Assembly: GCF_963677715.1 (NCBI RefSeq)
Contig: NZ_OY782495.1
Location: 2,222,001 to 2,286,000 of the forward strand
DNA from: an uncultured Bacteroides sp.
GTDB taxonomy: Bacteria > Bacteroidota > Bacteroidia > Bacteroidales > Bacteroidaceae
Direction: 5' to 3'
DNA: 64,000 nucleotides
The position numbers and the translations under genes are program-made. The first letter of the stretch is position 1; each line of letters begins with the position of its first letter. The notes below the pieces were generated by a model, which saw only the letters and a program-made list of their open reading frames with translations, did no database searches and was not told the DNA's origin. Positions 54,301-62,072 of the stretch are shown here, in pieces.

Positions 54301-54660
54301 GATTCAGATAACTGGTCACCTATCCGTATTAAGTCTCAACCTGCCCGCGGAGGAGTTATAGAAAATATAACTTATGAAAACCTGACGCTCAATAATACCA
54401 GAGGCGTATTTGATATAAATATGCAATGGAGGTTGATCCCTCCATTTTCGCCCGAAGTAGAGAAACCTACCGAGTTAAAGAATATTCATTTTATTAATAT
54501 CAAAGGGAGTAGCAAGTCTATGGGAAATATCATTGGACTGGAAAATAATCCTATCAGCGACCTCCATTTTGAAAATTGCCACATTGAAACAGCAAAGCCA
54601 CTTAAACTATCATACACAGCAGGGCTGGACTTAACAGGACTGGGGCAGGTAATAAAGTAA
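51379..54660 (+). CDS. Two-domain enzyme: GH106-like rhamnosidase region fused to a GH28 polygalacturonase-type domain
   Basis: The 1093-residue protein has a signal peptide ending LYAQ. The first part (about 30-715) looks like a TIM-barrel family related to GH106 alpha-L-rhamnosidases, with GFRGDEPDFAYTPWT placing Asp265/Glu266 as candidate catalytic residues and PSGFAGGKF near 120. The second part (about 720-1093) is a right-handed beta-helix of GH28 with all key sites: D896, D899 (SSDGIDID), D917/D918 (NDDCISIKSG), H951 (GHGG) and R983-I-K985. The two families act on alternate bonds of RG-I (rhamnose and galacturonate), so one polypeptide could take turns removing both sugars. The GH106 assignment is by resemblance only. 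Confidence 0.75.
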   Translation: MKRLIQFLFIYSLPLGLYAQNTSCKNIHQTPIATLEENVQTPPTDFANHVIWGLEGEMSLKTIRHDLDSIYNKGFRSVILEAGYNLPFPYLSDKWFEKIKTITQEVKKRRMKMWIIDEGKYPSGFAGGKFTRERPDLRMQALVVCDTIKVRKGEVIAGQKIDDHVISAVAVSLSGANNRIVTINNHTLDFQAGLDNWNIMLVRADFRTSATRSVNNPTQKKDGSNSLADYLSPIAIQQFIDWTHEQYKKHIGKYFGTTIMGFRGDEPDFAYTPWTPEMIKEFQLRKKYDPAPYLASFFAPVLTEKEKQVKADYWDVWSELFAKNFFQLQADWCESNGLAYVVHLNKEDDMPSCIKSEGDFFRDQSRVQVPGVDAIWNQIWPDTINDYPKLASSVSHIYGKPRAFSESFAAYYSVPTIPEAKYVIDYQYVRGINFFEFMFWPSGSVKPSWMSAPGMKGLNEYANRMSYLLAQGKPGARIGMYFPTTSMWMGDNSVNDNVKRLTHTLLQHQYDFDYINEDAFSDALTVGEGFLQNKSGQRYYTIIIPSTDVISRKAWNMLQAFAKKGGKLLFWGKRPYYLVGNTFTELTAFPDCTNALYEPTDSWTSTVSYAMPTAEFSITGKRNVEVSRSYRGPKPDPTKEIRYIHRTLPDAELYFIFNEGDTDETFSACLDGVGTLERIDAETGKILPLDFSVKNNLTQTQMTLKAHESTVLTLKHPNKEYDITQYGAKGDDKTVNTQAIQQAIDDACSHGGGTIVVPEGTFLTGALFFRNSVNLEIKKNAVLKGTVNAEDYPVIPTRFEGTEQEWKCALLNFDQSKGVKVFGEGTVDGQGTIWAKVPFGETGRPRMFCFTHCDGGSIKRLHLKDHASWCVHVLYTDSFTIDGLDIRAEHHIPSSDGIDIDSSSDILVNNTYIDVNDDCISIKSGKDSDGRRVGRPSENILVQNCHFAYGHGGVALGSEVSGDIRNVTVKDCFADSDNWSPIRIKSQPARGGVIENITYENLTLNNTRGVFDINMQWRLIPPFSPEVEKPTELKNIHFINIKGSSKSMGNIIGLENNPISDLHFENCHIETAKPLKLSYTAGLDLTGLGQVIK

Positions 54661-54687
54661 AGTTGTACATCAAAAACAGTATAAAAG

Positions 54688-56106
54688 ATGAAGAAACGAA
54701 TACTAATAGCTGCACTTTCAATCATTGCAGTTTCAATGAATGCTCAGATAGGGAAACGTTTTCCGTCTGAGCGCAAAATAATTAATGACCCTGTGACAGG
54801 CGTAGAATTAGAATTTCTCACCAGTCAGGAAGGCATGGGTGATTCTAAGATTTATCAAACTCACAATCAATGGACTTCGGATGGTAACTGGATTATATTC
54901 CGCTCAAACAGAGTGAAAGGTGAAGCGATGGCTGTCAACGAAAAAACCGGCGACATAGTTCAGGTAACCGAAGGTGGTTATACCGGTATGCTGAACGTAG
55001 CGCGTAAGTCTATGAAACTCTATTTCATGAGAAACTTACTCTCAAAAGAACAAAAGAAACAGATCGAGAATATGAGCAAGGCGTCTGCTCACAACAAGGG
55101 GACGTTTACCCGAATGGAACCGCTCAAGTTTCCGGTAGCAATCGTCGAGGTAGATCTTGAGAAAGTTTTCCGTGACAGTGAAGCCGGTAAAATGAAAGAC
55201 ATATCCGCTTATGAACGAGTATGCGGCACCACTCCTATTGAGATGGGGGCCGGTGGAGATATGGCACTGGATGGCGATGAACAGACGGTTTATTTTCGCG
55301 AAGGGAAAGAAGAAGCAGCTAGGCACTTGGCTAAGGGGGTTAAGATAGAAAAGAACTTTGGCCCCCGCCACATGGGAGCCGGCCCTTCCGGCATTGCAAG
55401 TATGAACCTCCTTACGGGAGAAATTAAGCATGTGGTTTCGGTACCCTTCCAAATAGGGCACATTCAGTGCAACCCATGGGTGCCGGGTGAGATTGTATTC
55501 TGTTGGGAAACGGGCGGGAAGGCTCCGCAACGTACCTGGACTGTGAAGTCTGACGGCACAGGTTTAGGCCCTGTGTACAAAGAGAATGAACACGATTGGG
55601 TTACTCACGAAGCAGTCATCACTAAAGATGAGGTGGCAATTGCCATCATGGGACACCGCCCTATTATTAAAACCAATGATACGATAAGTTCTTCCACGCA
55701 GGAGAATCCCGGACAAGAAGACGGCTGGGGACCTTCAGGCACCCGCCAATGGCCTACCGGATTGGGCATTGTAAACTTGCGTACTCATGAAATGATTATA
55801 GCGGGACAAACGCCTAGCGGTAGTGGTTTGTGGCATGTAAATGGTTCAGGAGACGGTAATTGGGCAGTAGGCGATGACTTCTCACGCAGTATTTATTTAA
55901 TTGATCGTCATACCCGTGAAATGATTCTACTAAGCACGGGCCATAAACCGACTGCTCAAGATCATCCACATCCGACTTTTAGCAGAGACGGAACCAAAAT
56001 TGAGATTCAATCGGCGATGCTATCCAAAGACAACCATTCAATGAACATTTGCGTCATAAAAATACCTGAATATCTATTAAAGAGATATCAAAAAACATCC
56101 GATTAA
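54688..56106 (+). CDS. PL22-like beta-propeller protein
   Basis: The 472-residue secreted protein resembles oligogalacturonate lyase but is about 60 residues longer. Propeller blades show THNQWTSDGNWIIFRSNR (about 56-73), GHIQCNPWVPGEIVFCWETG (about 255-274) and the C-terminal DHPHPTFSRDGTKIEIQSA, with histidines where PL22 binds its metal. Sequence outside these motifs differs clearly from the other PL22 at 46886, so the substrate probably differs. It follows the fusion enzyme by 27 bp. Confidence 0.7.
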   Translation: MKKRILIAALSIIAVSMNAQIGKRFPSERKIINDPVTGVELEFLTSQEGMGDSKIYQTHNQWTSDGNWIIFRSNRVKGEAMAVNEKTGDIVQVTEGGYTGMLNVARKSMKLYFMRNLLSKEQKKQIENMSKASAHNKGTFTRMEPLKFPVAIVEVDLEKVFRDSEAGKMKDISAYERVCGTTPIEMGAGGDMALDGDEQTVYFREGKEEAARHLAKGVKIEKNFGPRHMGAGPSGIASMNLLTGEIKHVVSVPFQIGHIQCNPWVPGEIVFCWETGGKAPQRTWTVKSDGTGLGPVYKENEHDWVTHEAVITKDEVAIAIMGHRPIIKTNDTISSSTQENPGQEDGWGPSGTRQWPTGLGIVNLRTHEMIIAGQTPSGSGLWHVNGSGDGNWAVGDDFSRSIYLIDRHTREMILLSTGHKPTAQDHPHPTFSRDGTKIEIQSAMLSKDNHSMNICVIKIPEYLLKRYQKTSD

Positions 56107-56147
56107 GGGTAGTAACGCAAAAATTCCTGCTTTATAAGTGATATTCA

Positions 56148-56196
56148 TATTATGGTTTATCCTACAAATTGTATATTTGCAGGATAAACCATAATA
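56148..56196 (+). promoter_or_regulatory. Perfect inverted repeat around the promoter of the GDSL esterase gene
   Basis: TATTATGGTTTATCCT (56148-56163) and its exact complement AGGATAAACCATAATA (56181-56196) flank a 17-bp spacer that holds the -7 box TATATTTG (56172-56179). The right arm ends 2 bp before the ATG at 56199. Because the left arm lies upstream of the transcription start, this is more likely an operator than an RNA hairpin. Confidence 0.75.
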
Positions 56197-56198
56197 CC

Positions 56199-56888
56199 AT
56201 GAAACGATTATCTCTTCTTCTTTTTGTAGCACTCTTTTGCATTGTTCAATTATCGGCACAAACGGCAAAGATCAAGGTTGCTTGTGTGGGCAACAGTATT
56301 ACCTTTGGCGCAGGCATTAAAGATCGTGCAAACCATAGTTATCCGGCCGTGTTAGAGCGCATGCTCGGAGATGGATATGAAGTAACCAACTTTGGCGTTA
56401 GTGCACGTACCCTCCTGAACAAGGGCGATTTTCCTTATATGAAGGAAACGATGTTTCAGGATGCCCTAAACTACTCGCCCAATGTGGTAGTTATTATGTT
56501 GGGTACGAATGACAGTAAACCACAGAATTGGAAGTATAAAGAGGAATACCCCAAAGATATGGAAACGATGGTGAATGCTTTTGAGGCTTTATCTTCCAAA
56601 CCTAAGATATATCTTTGTTATCCGCCCAAGGCATTTGCCATTCAGTGGGGCATTAACGATAGCATCATAGTAGCCGATGTGATTCCGATGATTAACCAGG
56701 TTGCAAAGAAGATGGGGCTGGATGTGATTGATCTTCATACTCCCACAAAAGATTTGAAAGCTCTTTTCCCCGATTTTATCCATCCGAATCCTCAGGGAGC
56801 TGCTGTCTTAGCCAAGGAAGTTTATCAGGCTATTCGCTGCTCCGTTACTGAGTTACCTTTACATTCTTTAAAACAAAAGGATTTATAA
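56199..56888 (+). CDS. Secreted GDSL/SGNH-type esterase
   Basis: The 229-residue protein has a signal peptide (MKRLSLLLFVALFCIVQLSAQ) and SGNH blocks: GNSITFG with Ser33, GTNDSK near 105-110, and DFIHPNPQG near 195-203 for the Asp/His pair. It differs from the CE12 esterase at 24750 and may remove other acetyl or acyl groups. ATG 56199 is chosen because an upstream TTG (56169) overlaps the promoter box. The last 44 bp overlap the 3' end of the convergent GH28 gene. Confidence 0.85.
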   Translation: MKRLSLLLFVALFCIVQLSAQTAKIKVACVGNSITFGAGIKDRANHSYPAVLERMLGDGYEVTNFGVSARTLLNKGDFPYMKETMFQDALNYSPNVVVIMLGTNDSKPQNWKYKEEYPKDMETMVNAFEALSSKPKIYLCYPPKAFAIQWGINDSIIVADVIPMINQVAKKMGLDVIDLHTPTKDLKALFPDFIHPNPQGAAVLAKEVYQAIRCSVTELPLHSLKQKDL

Positions 56889-58158
56889 GACTTTTATCGT
56901 ACTCACCTTTTTTAGCTTTGATAGTCAGGTTTTCAAACTTGAAATTGGTAAGTACATATTGGTCCGACTTGTTTACGTTGAAAAACACGTTGCATTCAAA
57001 GTTGATGTTGCGCATTGTCAGGTTGTCCGAGTAAGACATGGGCCTATCTTTGCTTTCTTTCAAATCAAAAAACTGTTGCCACGGTTTTATGTACAAGAAA
57101 CTTTGAGCATTTCCGGTGATATCTTCTACCAGTATATATTCATATCTCTGTGGCGTATCCGGACGCATCTTTAGCCACAGGAGGCGGTTGGCATCCTTCA
57201 CCGTACATCGGCGAAGAATAATGTTGCGGTCGTGTATAGACTCACTTCCGAAGGTCAGCGCACTGTGGCAGAATCCGTAGGTACAGTCTTCGATAATAAT
57301 GTTCCGGTTACTGCCGTTGGTTTTGTCTTTATCCGCCCATGGCCCTTTGCCTCCTTTTAGTGCTATGGCATCATCGTTGACAGAGATGCAGCAATCCTTA
57401 ATCAGCACGTTGCTGCATGCGTCAATATCTACCCCGTCTGTGCTGGGGGCTTTTACCGGTGCTGCCGGCGAAGTGATGCGCAGATTTAGTAACTTCACGT
57501 TGTTGCACTTATACAAATGTGTAGTCCAGAACGGGGAATTCATCAGATGTACTCCGGATATTTGCACATCGCTACAGTTCGATATATAGAGTAATCGGGG
57601 GCGGAGTTCGTCCATATTGGTGCATTTTGAATTTACCGCACGGCGTAACCAGAAAGACCTCCAGTAACGCAGCCCATTGCCGTTAATAGTACCCTTGCCA
57701 GAGATGGTAAAACCATGCAAGCCGTCGGCATTTATCAGGGCCGAGAAATATTTAAGCGTCTGCCCTTCCATGCGCGTCAGTTTAATGGGAAAATTACTGA
57801 TATCATCGCTACCTTTTAAAACGGCTCCCTCTTCCATGTACAAATGAGTTTCAGGTTTGAAGAAAAGCGCACCGCTTAAGTATGTTCCCTGAGGGATAAT
57901 GACAACACCCCCGCCATTCTTTGCCGCCAAATCAATTGCTGCCTGAATCTTATCGGTTTGTAGCAGCGTACTGTCATTAACCACACTGTAGTCTGTGATG
58001 TTATATTTGTGTTCGAAACTCCCGATGTTTACTATCTCGTTCTTGCTAAACCAATCGGGGATGGGCGTGCCATCAGGAAATTTCTCTTGCCCGAAGAGCT
58101 GAACGCTAATTAGTGTTGTTAATAACAATGTAATTAATTTCATGGGTTTAATCATCAT
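56845..58158 (-). CDS. GH28 family glycoside hydrolase (polygalacturonase-like)
   Basis: GH28 enzymes hydrolyse galacturonate linkages in pectin. The 437-residue protein has a signal peptide ending LFGQ and a right-handed beta-helix with STDGVDIDACSNV, NDDAIALKGG, GFCHSALTFGSE and a WLKMRPD strand. The usual GHG of the third site is FCH here, which hints at exo-acting or rhamnogalacturonan-type specificity. ATGs at 58158, 58155 and 58143 are possible starts; a TTG at 58182 is too near the promoter box (58195-58202). The gene overlaps the convergent esterase by 44 bp. Confidence 0.9.
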   Translation of the reverse strand: MMIKPMKLITLLLTTLISVQLFGQEKFPDGTPIPDWFSKNEIVNIGSFEHKYNITDYSVVNDSTLLQTDKIQAAIDLAAKNGGGVVIIPQGTYLSGALFFKPETHLYMEEGAVLKGSDDISNFPIKLTRMEGQTLKYFSALINADGLHGFTISGKGTINGNGLRYWRSFWLRRAVNSKCTNMDELRPRLLYISNCSDVQISGVHLMNSPFWTTHLYKCNNVKLLNLRITSPAAPVKAPSTDGVDIDACSNVLIKDCCISVNDDAIALKGGKGPWADKDKTNGSNRNIIIEDCTYGFCHSALTFGSESIHDRNIILRRCTVKDANRLLWLKMRPDTPQRYEYILVEDITGNAQSFLYIKPWQQFFDLKESKDRPMSYSDNLTMRNINFECNVFFNVNKSDQYVLTNFKFENLTIKAKKGEYDKSLINPFVLKNVKVTQ

Positions 58159-58194
58159 TAGTGTAGTGAATAATCTTTTCAACGCTTACTATTG

Positions 58195-58202
58195 CAAATG
58201 TA
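58195..58202 (-). promoter_or_regulatory. -7 promoter box of the GH28 gene
   Basis: The minus strand reads TACATTTG, matching TAnnTTTG, about 37 bp upstream of ATG 58158. Confidence 0.6.
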
Positions 58203-58311
58203 AGCAGATTCAATGGAATATTAAATGGTCGTTCCTGTATCTAATGATTTATTGACTAAGGCTTTTGTCTTTTTACTTTTATATAATATCATACAACGAC
58301 AGATCTTTGAG

Positions 58312-59664
58312 GTAACTACTCAGGTCCTTCAAAGTTGCAAATAGTATCGTAATTGGTCTTGTTGTTCATATCCGGTTGATAATCTATGAGTCCTTTTTTC
58401 TTCTTTTTTTGTATTGGTCTTTACCTTTGCCCTGTGGAAGAAAAATTGAATGATATCCCTTTTATCCTCTCTACTTTATATGAGGAGTTGAATTCCCTTC
58501 GCAACAAGTTTTCCATTGTTGCAAAGGAGAAAAAGACTCTTCTCAAAGAGTTGGCTTCCAAGGATCGTCTTCTAGGCTTGAAGGATGAAGAGATAAAACG
58601 ACTCACCGGTGAGAACCTCAAGCTTCAAAAGAAACTGTCCTCTTTTGAGCTCCCGGTGAAGAACAGCCATAATAGCAGTATCCCGGGCTCAAAGAATCCG
58701 ATTGCAAGTGCACAAATATTGCGCACTCGTTCGCTTCGCGGGAAATCGGATCTGCCCACCGGAGGGCAGCCCGGTCATGCGGGACATACTTTGGAGTATT
58801 GTTCTCATCCGGATGTTATTCAAACCCACGTGTGTGAGTATTGTAGGCATTGCGGAAGTTCTTTGTCAGACATTCCCTACACAGAGCAAGGTGCACGTCA
58901 GGTCATTGATCTTCCTGCCATAGTCCCCGTAGTAACCGAACATCGGATTTATAGCAGAGAATGCACTTGCGGACACATCAATAAAGCAGATTTTCCGGTG
59001 GATGTTCGTTCCAGAATATCTTACGGCCCCCGCATACAAGCGTTTATCTCTTACACTAACACCGTTCAGATTTATAAAGAATTTCCTGAAGGATTGCCCA
59101 AAGCCACACTGGTGACTGACCGACACAGTTCCTATTTCTGCATACCGGTAAAAGAGCATCAGATTTGTCTGGCTCATTTGTTGCGGGAATTGAACTATCT
59201 GAGTGAACTCAATAAGAAGCAAACATGGTCCCAAAGGTTTCTCGAGCTACTGCGGGATGCCATCCACCAAAGGAAGACTAAGAAGTGGGAAAATATACCT
59301 AGGCAGGAGTTTGAACAAAAGCTCGACGAGCTGTTAAACGAACCCTTGTGGCAGTACCAAAAAGAGTTTTGGGGATTCAGAAAAGCGTTGGCAAGAAAAA
59401 AGGACTATATATTCAAGTTCTTGTATGACCCGGATGTACCCTACGATAACAATGCTTCAGAAAGTGCGATAAGAATCATCAAAACTAAACTAAAGGTTTG
59501 CGGATGTTTCAGAAGTGAAAAAGGAGCAGACACATTCATGCAATTACACTCAATCGTAGATACCGCAAAGAAAAATCAAATCTCAAGATATAAGACCCTA
59601 CTGGCAATTGCGAAAATGCCAGCAGAGGATCACTGTACACCTAAAGAACAGCCTGAGTAGTTAC
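58312..59664 (+). mobile_element. IS66-family insertion element, internally deleted
   Basis: Perfect terminal inverted repeats GTAACTACTCAGG (58312-58324) and CCTGAGTAGTTAC (59652-59664) bound a 1353-bp element with one transposase frame. The flanking 8-mers, TCTTTGAG on the left and AGCAAGTA on the right, do not match, so no target duplication is visible. No accessory tnpA or tnpB gene is present. The right end abuts a fragment of another transposase. Confidence 0.85.
58386..59660 (+). CDS. IS66 transposase (TnpC) with in-frame internal deletion, probably inactive
   Basis: The 424-residue product has an N-terminal coiled-coil region (about 25-85), the zinc-binding motif CEYCRHCGSS and CTCGH (about 150-205), and the C-terminal catalytic part with VTDRHSSY and DNNASESAIRIIKTKLK. 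The middle is missing: SYTNTVQ runs straight into IYKEFPEGLPKATLV, where full-length relatives have about 85-90 more residues including the first catalytic aspartate (VGxDET). The frame is kept. A TACCTTTG box at 58422-58429 suggests the true start is GTG 58434 or a later codon rather than ATG 58386. Confidence 0.8.
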   Translation: MSPFFFFFCIGLYLCPVEEKLNDIPFILSTLYEELNSLRNKFSIVAKEKKTLLKELASKDRLLGLKDEEIKRLTGENLKLQKKLSSFELPVKNSHNSSIPGSKNPIASAQILRTRSLRGKSDLPTGGQPGHAGHTLEYCSHPDVIQTHVCEYCRHCGSSLSDIPYTEQGARQVIDLPAIVPVVTEHRIYSRECTCGHINKADFPVDVRSRISYGPRIQAFISYTNTVQIYKEFPEGLPKATLVTDRHSSYFCIPVKEHQICLAHLLRELNYLSELNKKQTWSQRFLELLRDAIHQRKTKKWENIPRQEFEQKLDELLNEPLWQYQKEFWGFRKALARKKDYIFKFLYDPDVPYDNNASESAIRIIKTKLKVCGCFRSEKGADTFMQLHSIVDTAKKNQISRYKTLLAIAKMPAEDHCTPKEQPE

Positions 59665-59857
59665 AGCAAGTAATGAAATTGGTGAAGAGAAACCGTCTTT
59701 CGGTCGAAATGACGGTTCTATTGGGTCAATTGCCCGGTCCTTTAATGATGAATTGAAGAACATCTCACAAATAGAACACTCCAGACACTTTTCATTCGCT
59801 AATTTTGTTCCAACCTGCTTAGTGAAATTGCCACATACTGACTATTTACGAACGTGA
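59665..59857 (+). pseudogene. C-terminal fragment of an IS982-like transposase
   Basis: In one frame the sequence reads SIARSFNDELKNISQIEHSR then HFSFANF, resembling the C-terminal end of Bacteroides IS982-family transposases. The catalytic core is absent. It stops at a TGA (59855-59857). The IS66 element probably inserted into, or recombined next to, this older element. Confidence 0.6.
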
Positions 59858-60090
59858 TCTCTCGGGTATAATCGGCCCTAACGGTGAAGGAAAAACCATA
59901 CTTATCAAATGTATCTTAAGGTTGCTGAAACCTATTTCCGGGGGAGATACTTTATCGTCCCTGCTATACAACGGATACTCAAATCTCCTCTTCCGGCATC
60001 CCACTCACAATGGGTTATCTACCCTAGTACAGCAACATCAACCGGCAGTTTTCCATCACAGTAGAGGAAGACAAGCATCCTCATGAATAA
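59841..60090 (+). pseudogene. Fragment of an ABC transporter ATP-binding gene (metal-type)
   Basis: From about 59841 one frame reads TIYERDLSGIIGPNGEGKT with an intact Walker A motif, then LIKCILRLLKPISGG. After a frame change, 60010 onward reads MGYLP, a stop (TAG at 60025 where CAG is expected), then YSNINRQFSITVEED. This is the Q-loop region of ZnuC/MntB-type ATPases. Frameshift and stop show it is dead. It fills the 522-bp gap with the IS982 fragment; no intact gene lies here. Confidence 0.7.
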
Positions 60091-60182
60091 AATGACTTGA
60101 TAAAATCAAAGGAGGCCGGTCCACTATAAAAACCAACCTCCCGTTACCCTTCTAAATGGCTATCCGGTAATCTTCTTACCCA

Positions 60183-62072
60183 TCACTTATACAGGAAAGC
60201 CTTGTATGAATGAGGTAGCAATAACAGACGGAAAGAATTCTTAGGTGTAACCGGACGTCTGTTCTGTACCGGTTCTGCAGGAAGAGGGGTCAAAACACCT
60301 TCATCTTCCAGACTTTCTAATTTCATCACCTTATCACTGGTAACGATATGCACTTCTACCGGTTCATCATTAAAGTTCTCCACAACCAATGTTTTATTGT
60401 CATACACGAATAGACCAACCTTGGAGGGAGCCTCTATATAGACACCTACATCTTTGCTCATAACACGACGAATCTCATTCAAAGCTTTTGCCGGAAAATC
60501 ATACAGATTACCCATATCATCGGGAATAGTAAGAACATACATATTTCCGGTAGCATACGGAGCTCTTAACAGGATGGAGTATCCTGATACTCCACCTGTC
60601 AGCGGACGACCGGCACTGACCATTTCCCAGGCATCGTTTGTATAATACTGTACCTGCGGTATCAATAAGTCACGTCCGGACCGCCCGTAACGGCCAAAGT
60701 CATTGACAAAAGCTTTCAGATCCGTACAGCGCAACTCCGATATTTCTGCAAGCTTTTCAGAAATGGCTTTCAGCAAATTGCTTGTAATCACCACATCACG
60801 TCCGCTTTGCAACTGCTTCTTGATTTTCGTCACAATCTCCGGGTCCCGGGCAGCTTGTGCAGTCAACAAAACAACCTGCTGGTCTTCCGGGAAAGCAGGA
60901 TGCATATCCATCGGCAAACCGATCATGCCCAAATAATTCTGAAGAAAATCATCACCGGCCGCATGAAAAGGCTTGTAGGACTCTATACCGATAGGGTTGC
61001 CCAGCTTATGAATCAGTTTATCCGTTTGCTTCAGTACAACACCGGCTATACGGGCCATGGTAGTAGGCTCCACCGAAGTTCCATCCTTCAACCGGATGGG
61101 AGCAGTCATTTCATTGTAGTTAAAACTGGTTCCCATACCTTGCCAGGGGGTAAGGAATTTAGGAGATAACTTCACTCCCAGAAGTTGGTTATAGGCAAAA
61201 AGAATAATTTCAGGAGTTTTAGTAAGCATGGTCAAGTGCAGCTGTTCGGCATATCGGTCCATGCCCAAGCTCAAACCACCTGAATCCACCCATCCACCGC
61301 CATTATGTCCGGGACGTAGATTATCAAAATAACGGATAACATTGTAACTCAGATAATTCTGCAAATGCTGGTTACCGGAAGGATCCCTCGTCTCAGTGCC
61401 CGTCCAGATCCCATCAAAGAGTTGGGGTCCTTCTTCCAGATTAAAGCCTAAGCCTTGAAAGTGATCATACCAATTGGGATATTTGATAATTACCTTCACA
61501 TGGGGATTCACTTTTTTGGCAGGTTTTAATACAAGATCACGTCCAGCTTCGGTCATCAGCTTTAAACGGTAATCCGTCCAACTTTGCGCACCTTTCGCCT
61601 TTATCTCTCCGTCTGACTTACAATTGGTAAAGAAGAAATCATCCAAAATAAACTCATCAAAATGCTTTGCGGTATGCTCTGCAATTTCCTGCACCATTTT
61701 GCGATGTTCGGGATTCGAGTAACAAAATGTCTCGAAGCTATTTGCCTCGTTGATCGTATAGGTGATGCCTCCCGCCGTTTCTATACCCCGGTCATGAAAA
61801 AATTTCTTGGCCTGTTCCAAAGTAGCATCATCCACAATCAGCAAGTCACGATGCGTTTCCAGATAAACCTTATCCACATCTAACTGCCTGGAAATTACGG
61901 TCCAAGTGGAATCCAACCAATGCATATCTTTCATCTTATCCACTTCATAGGCACGAACGTAGATAGATACTTTAAAACTTTGATAAGCTTTTGCTTGTAA
62001 GATCACATTACAAGCCATACAAAGTAAAAAGCTTACAGCTAAAAACTTATATATTAACTTTTCCTTATTCAT
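60183..62072 (-). CDS. Secreted TIM-barrel-like protein of unknown family (putative glycoside hydrolase)
   Basis: I do not recognise this 629-residue family. A signal peptide (about 1-29) is followed by strand-like segments in TIM-barrel order: KVSIYVRAY, DKVYLETHRD, TAGGITYT, DEFILDDFFFTN (Asp144/Asp145), HVKVIIKYPNWY, FDGIWTGTETRD and EIILFAYNQLL. Acidic residues at strand ends resemble retaining glycosidases. The last 200 residues look like an added alpha/beta region plus a small beta domain with VGLFVYDNKTLVVENFND. The start ATG overlaps the GH9 stop by 8 bp, so the two are translated together and probably act on the same glycan. Confidence 0.6.
   Translation of the reverse strand: MNKEKLIYKFLAVSFLLCMACNVILQAKAYQSFKVSIYVRAYEVDKMKDMHWLDSTWTVISRQLDVDKVYLETHRDLLIVDDATLEQAKKFFHDRGIETAGGITYTINEANSFETFCYSNPEHRKMVQEIAEHTAKHFDEFILDDFFFTNCKSDGEIKAKGAQSWTDYRLKLMTEAGRDLVLKPAKKVNPHVKVIIKYPNWYDHFQGLGFNLEEGPQLFDGIWTGTETRDPSGNQHLQNYLSYNVIRYFDNLRPGHNGGGWVDSGGLSLGMDRYAEQLHLTMLTKTPEIILFAYNQLLGVKLSPKFLTPWQGMGTSFNYNEMTAPIRLKDGTSVEPTTMARIAGVVLKQTDKLIHKLGNPIGIESYKPFHAAGDDFLQNYLGMIGLPMDMHPAFPEDQQVVLLTAQAARDPEIVTKIKKQLQSGRDVVITSNLLKAISEKLAEISELRCTDLKAFVNDFGRYGRSGRDLLIPQVQYYTNDAWEMVSAGRPLTGGVSGYSILLRAPYATGNMYVLTIPDDMGNLYDFPAKALNEIRRVMSKDVGVYIEAPSKVGLFVYDNKTLVVENFNDEPVEVHIVTSDKVMKLESLEDEGVLTPLPAEPVQNRRPVTPKNSFRLLLLPHSYKAFLYK

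Noticed and set aside
56148..56196. Invertible (phase-variable) promoter
   Set aside because: The 17-bp spacer is much shorter than known Bacteroides invertible promoters and no recombinase gene is near.
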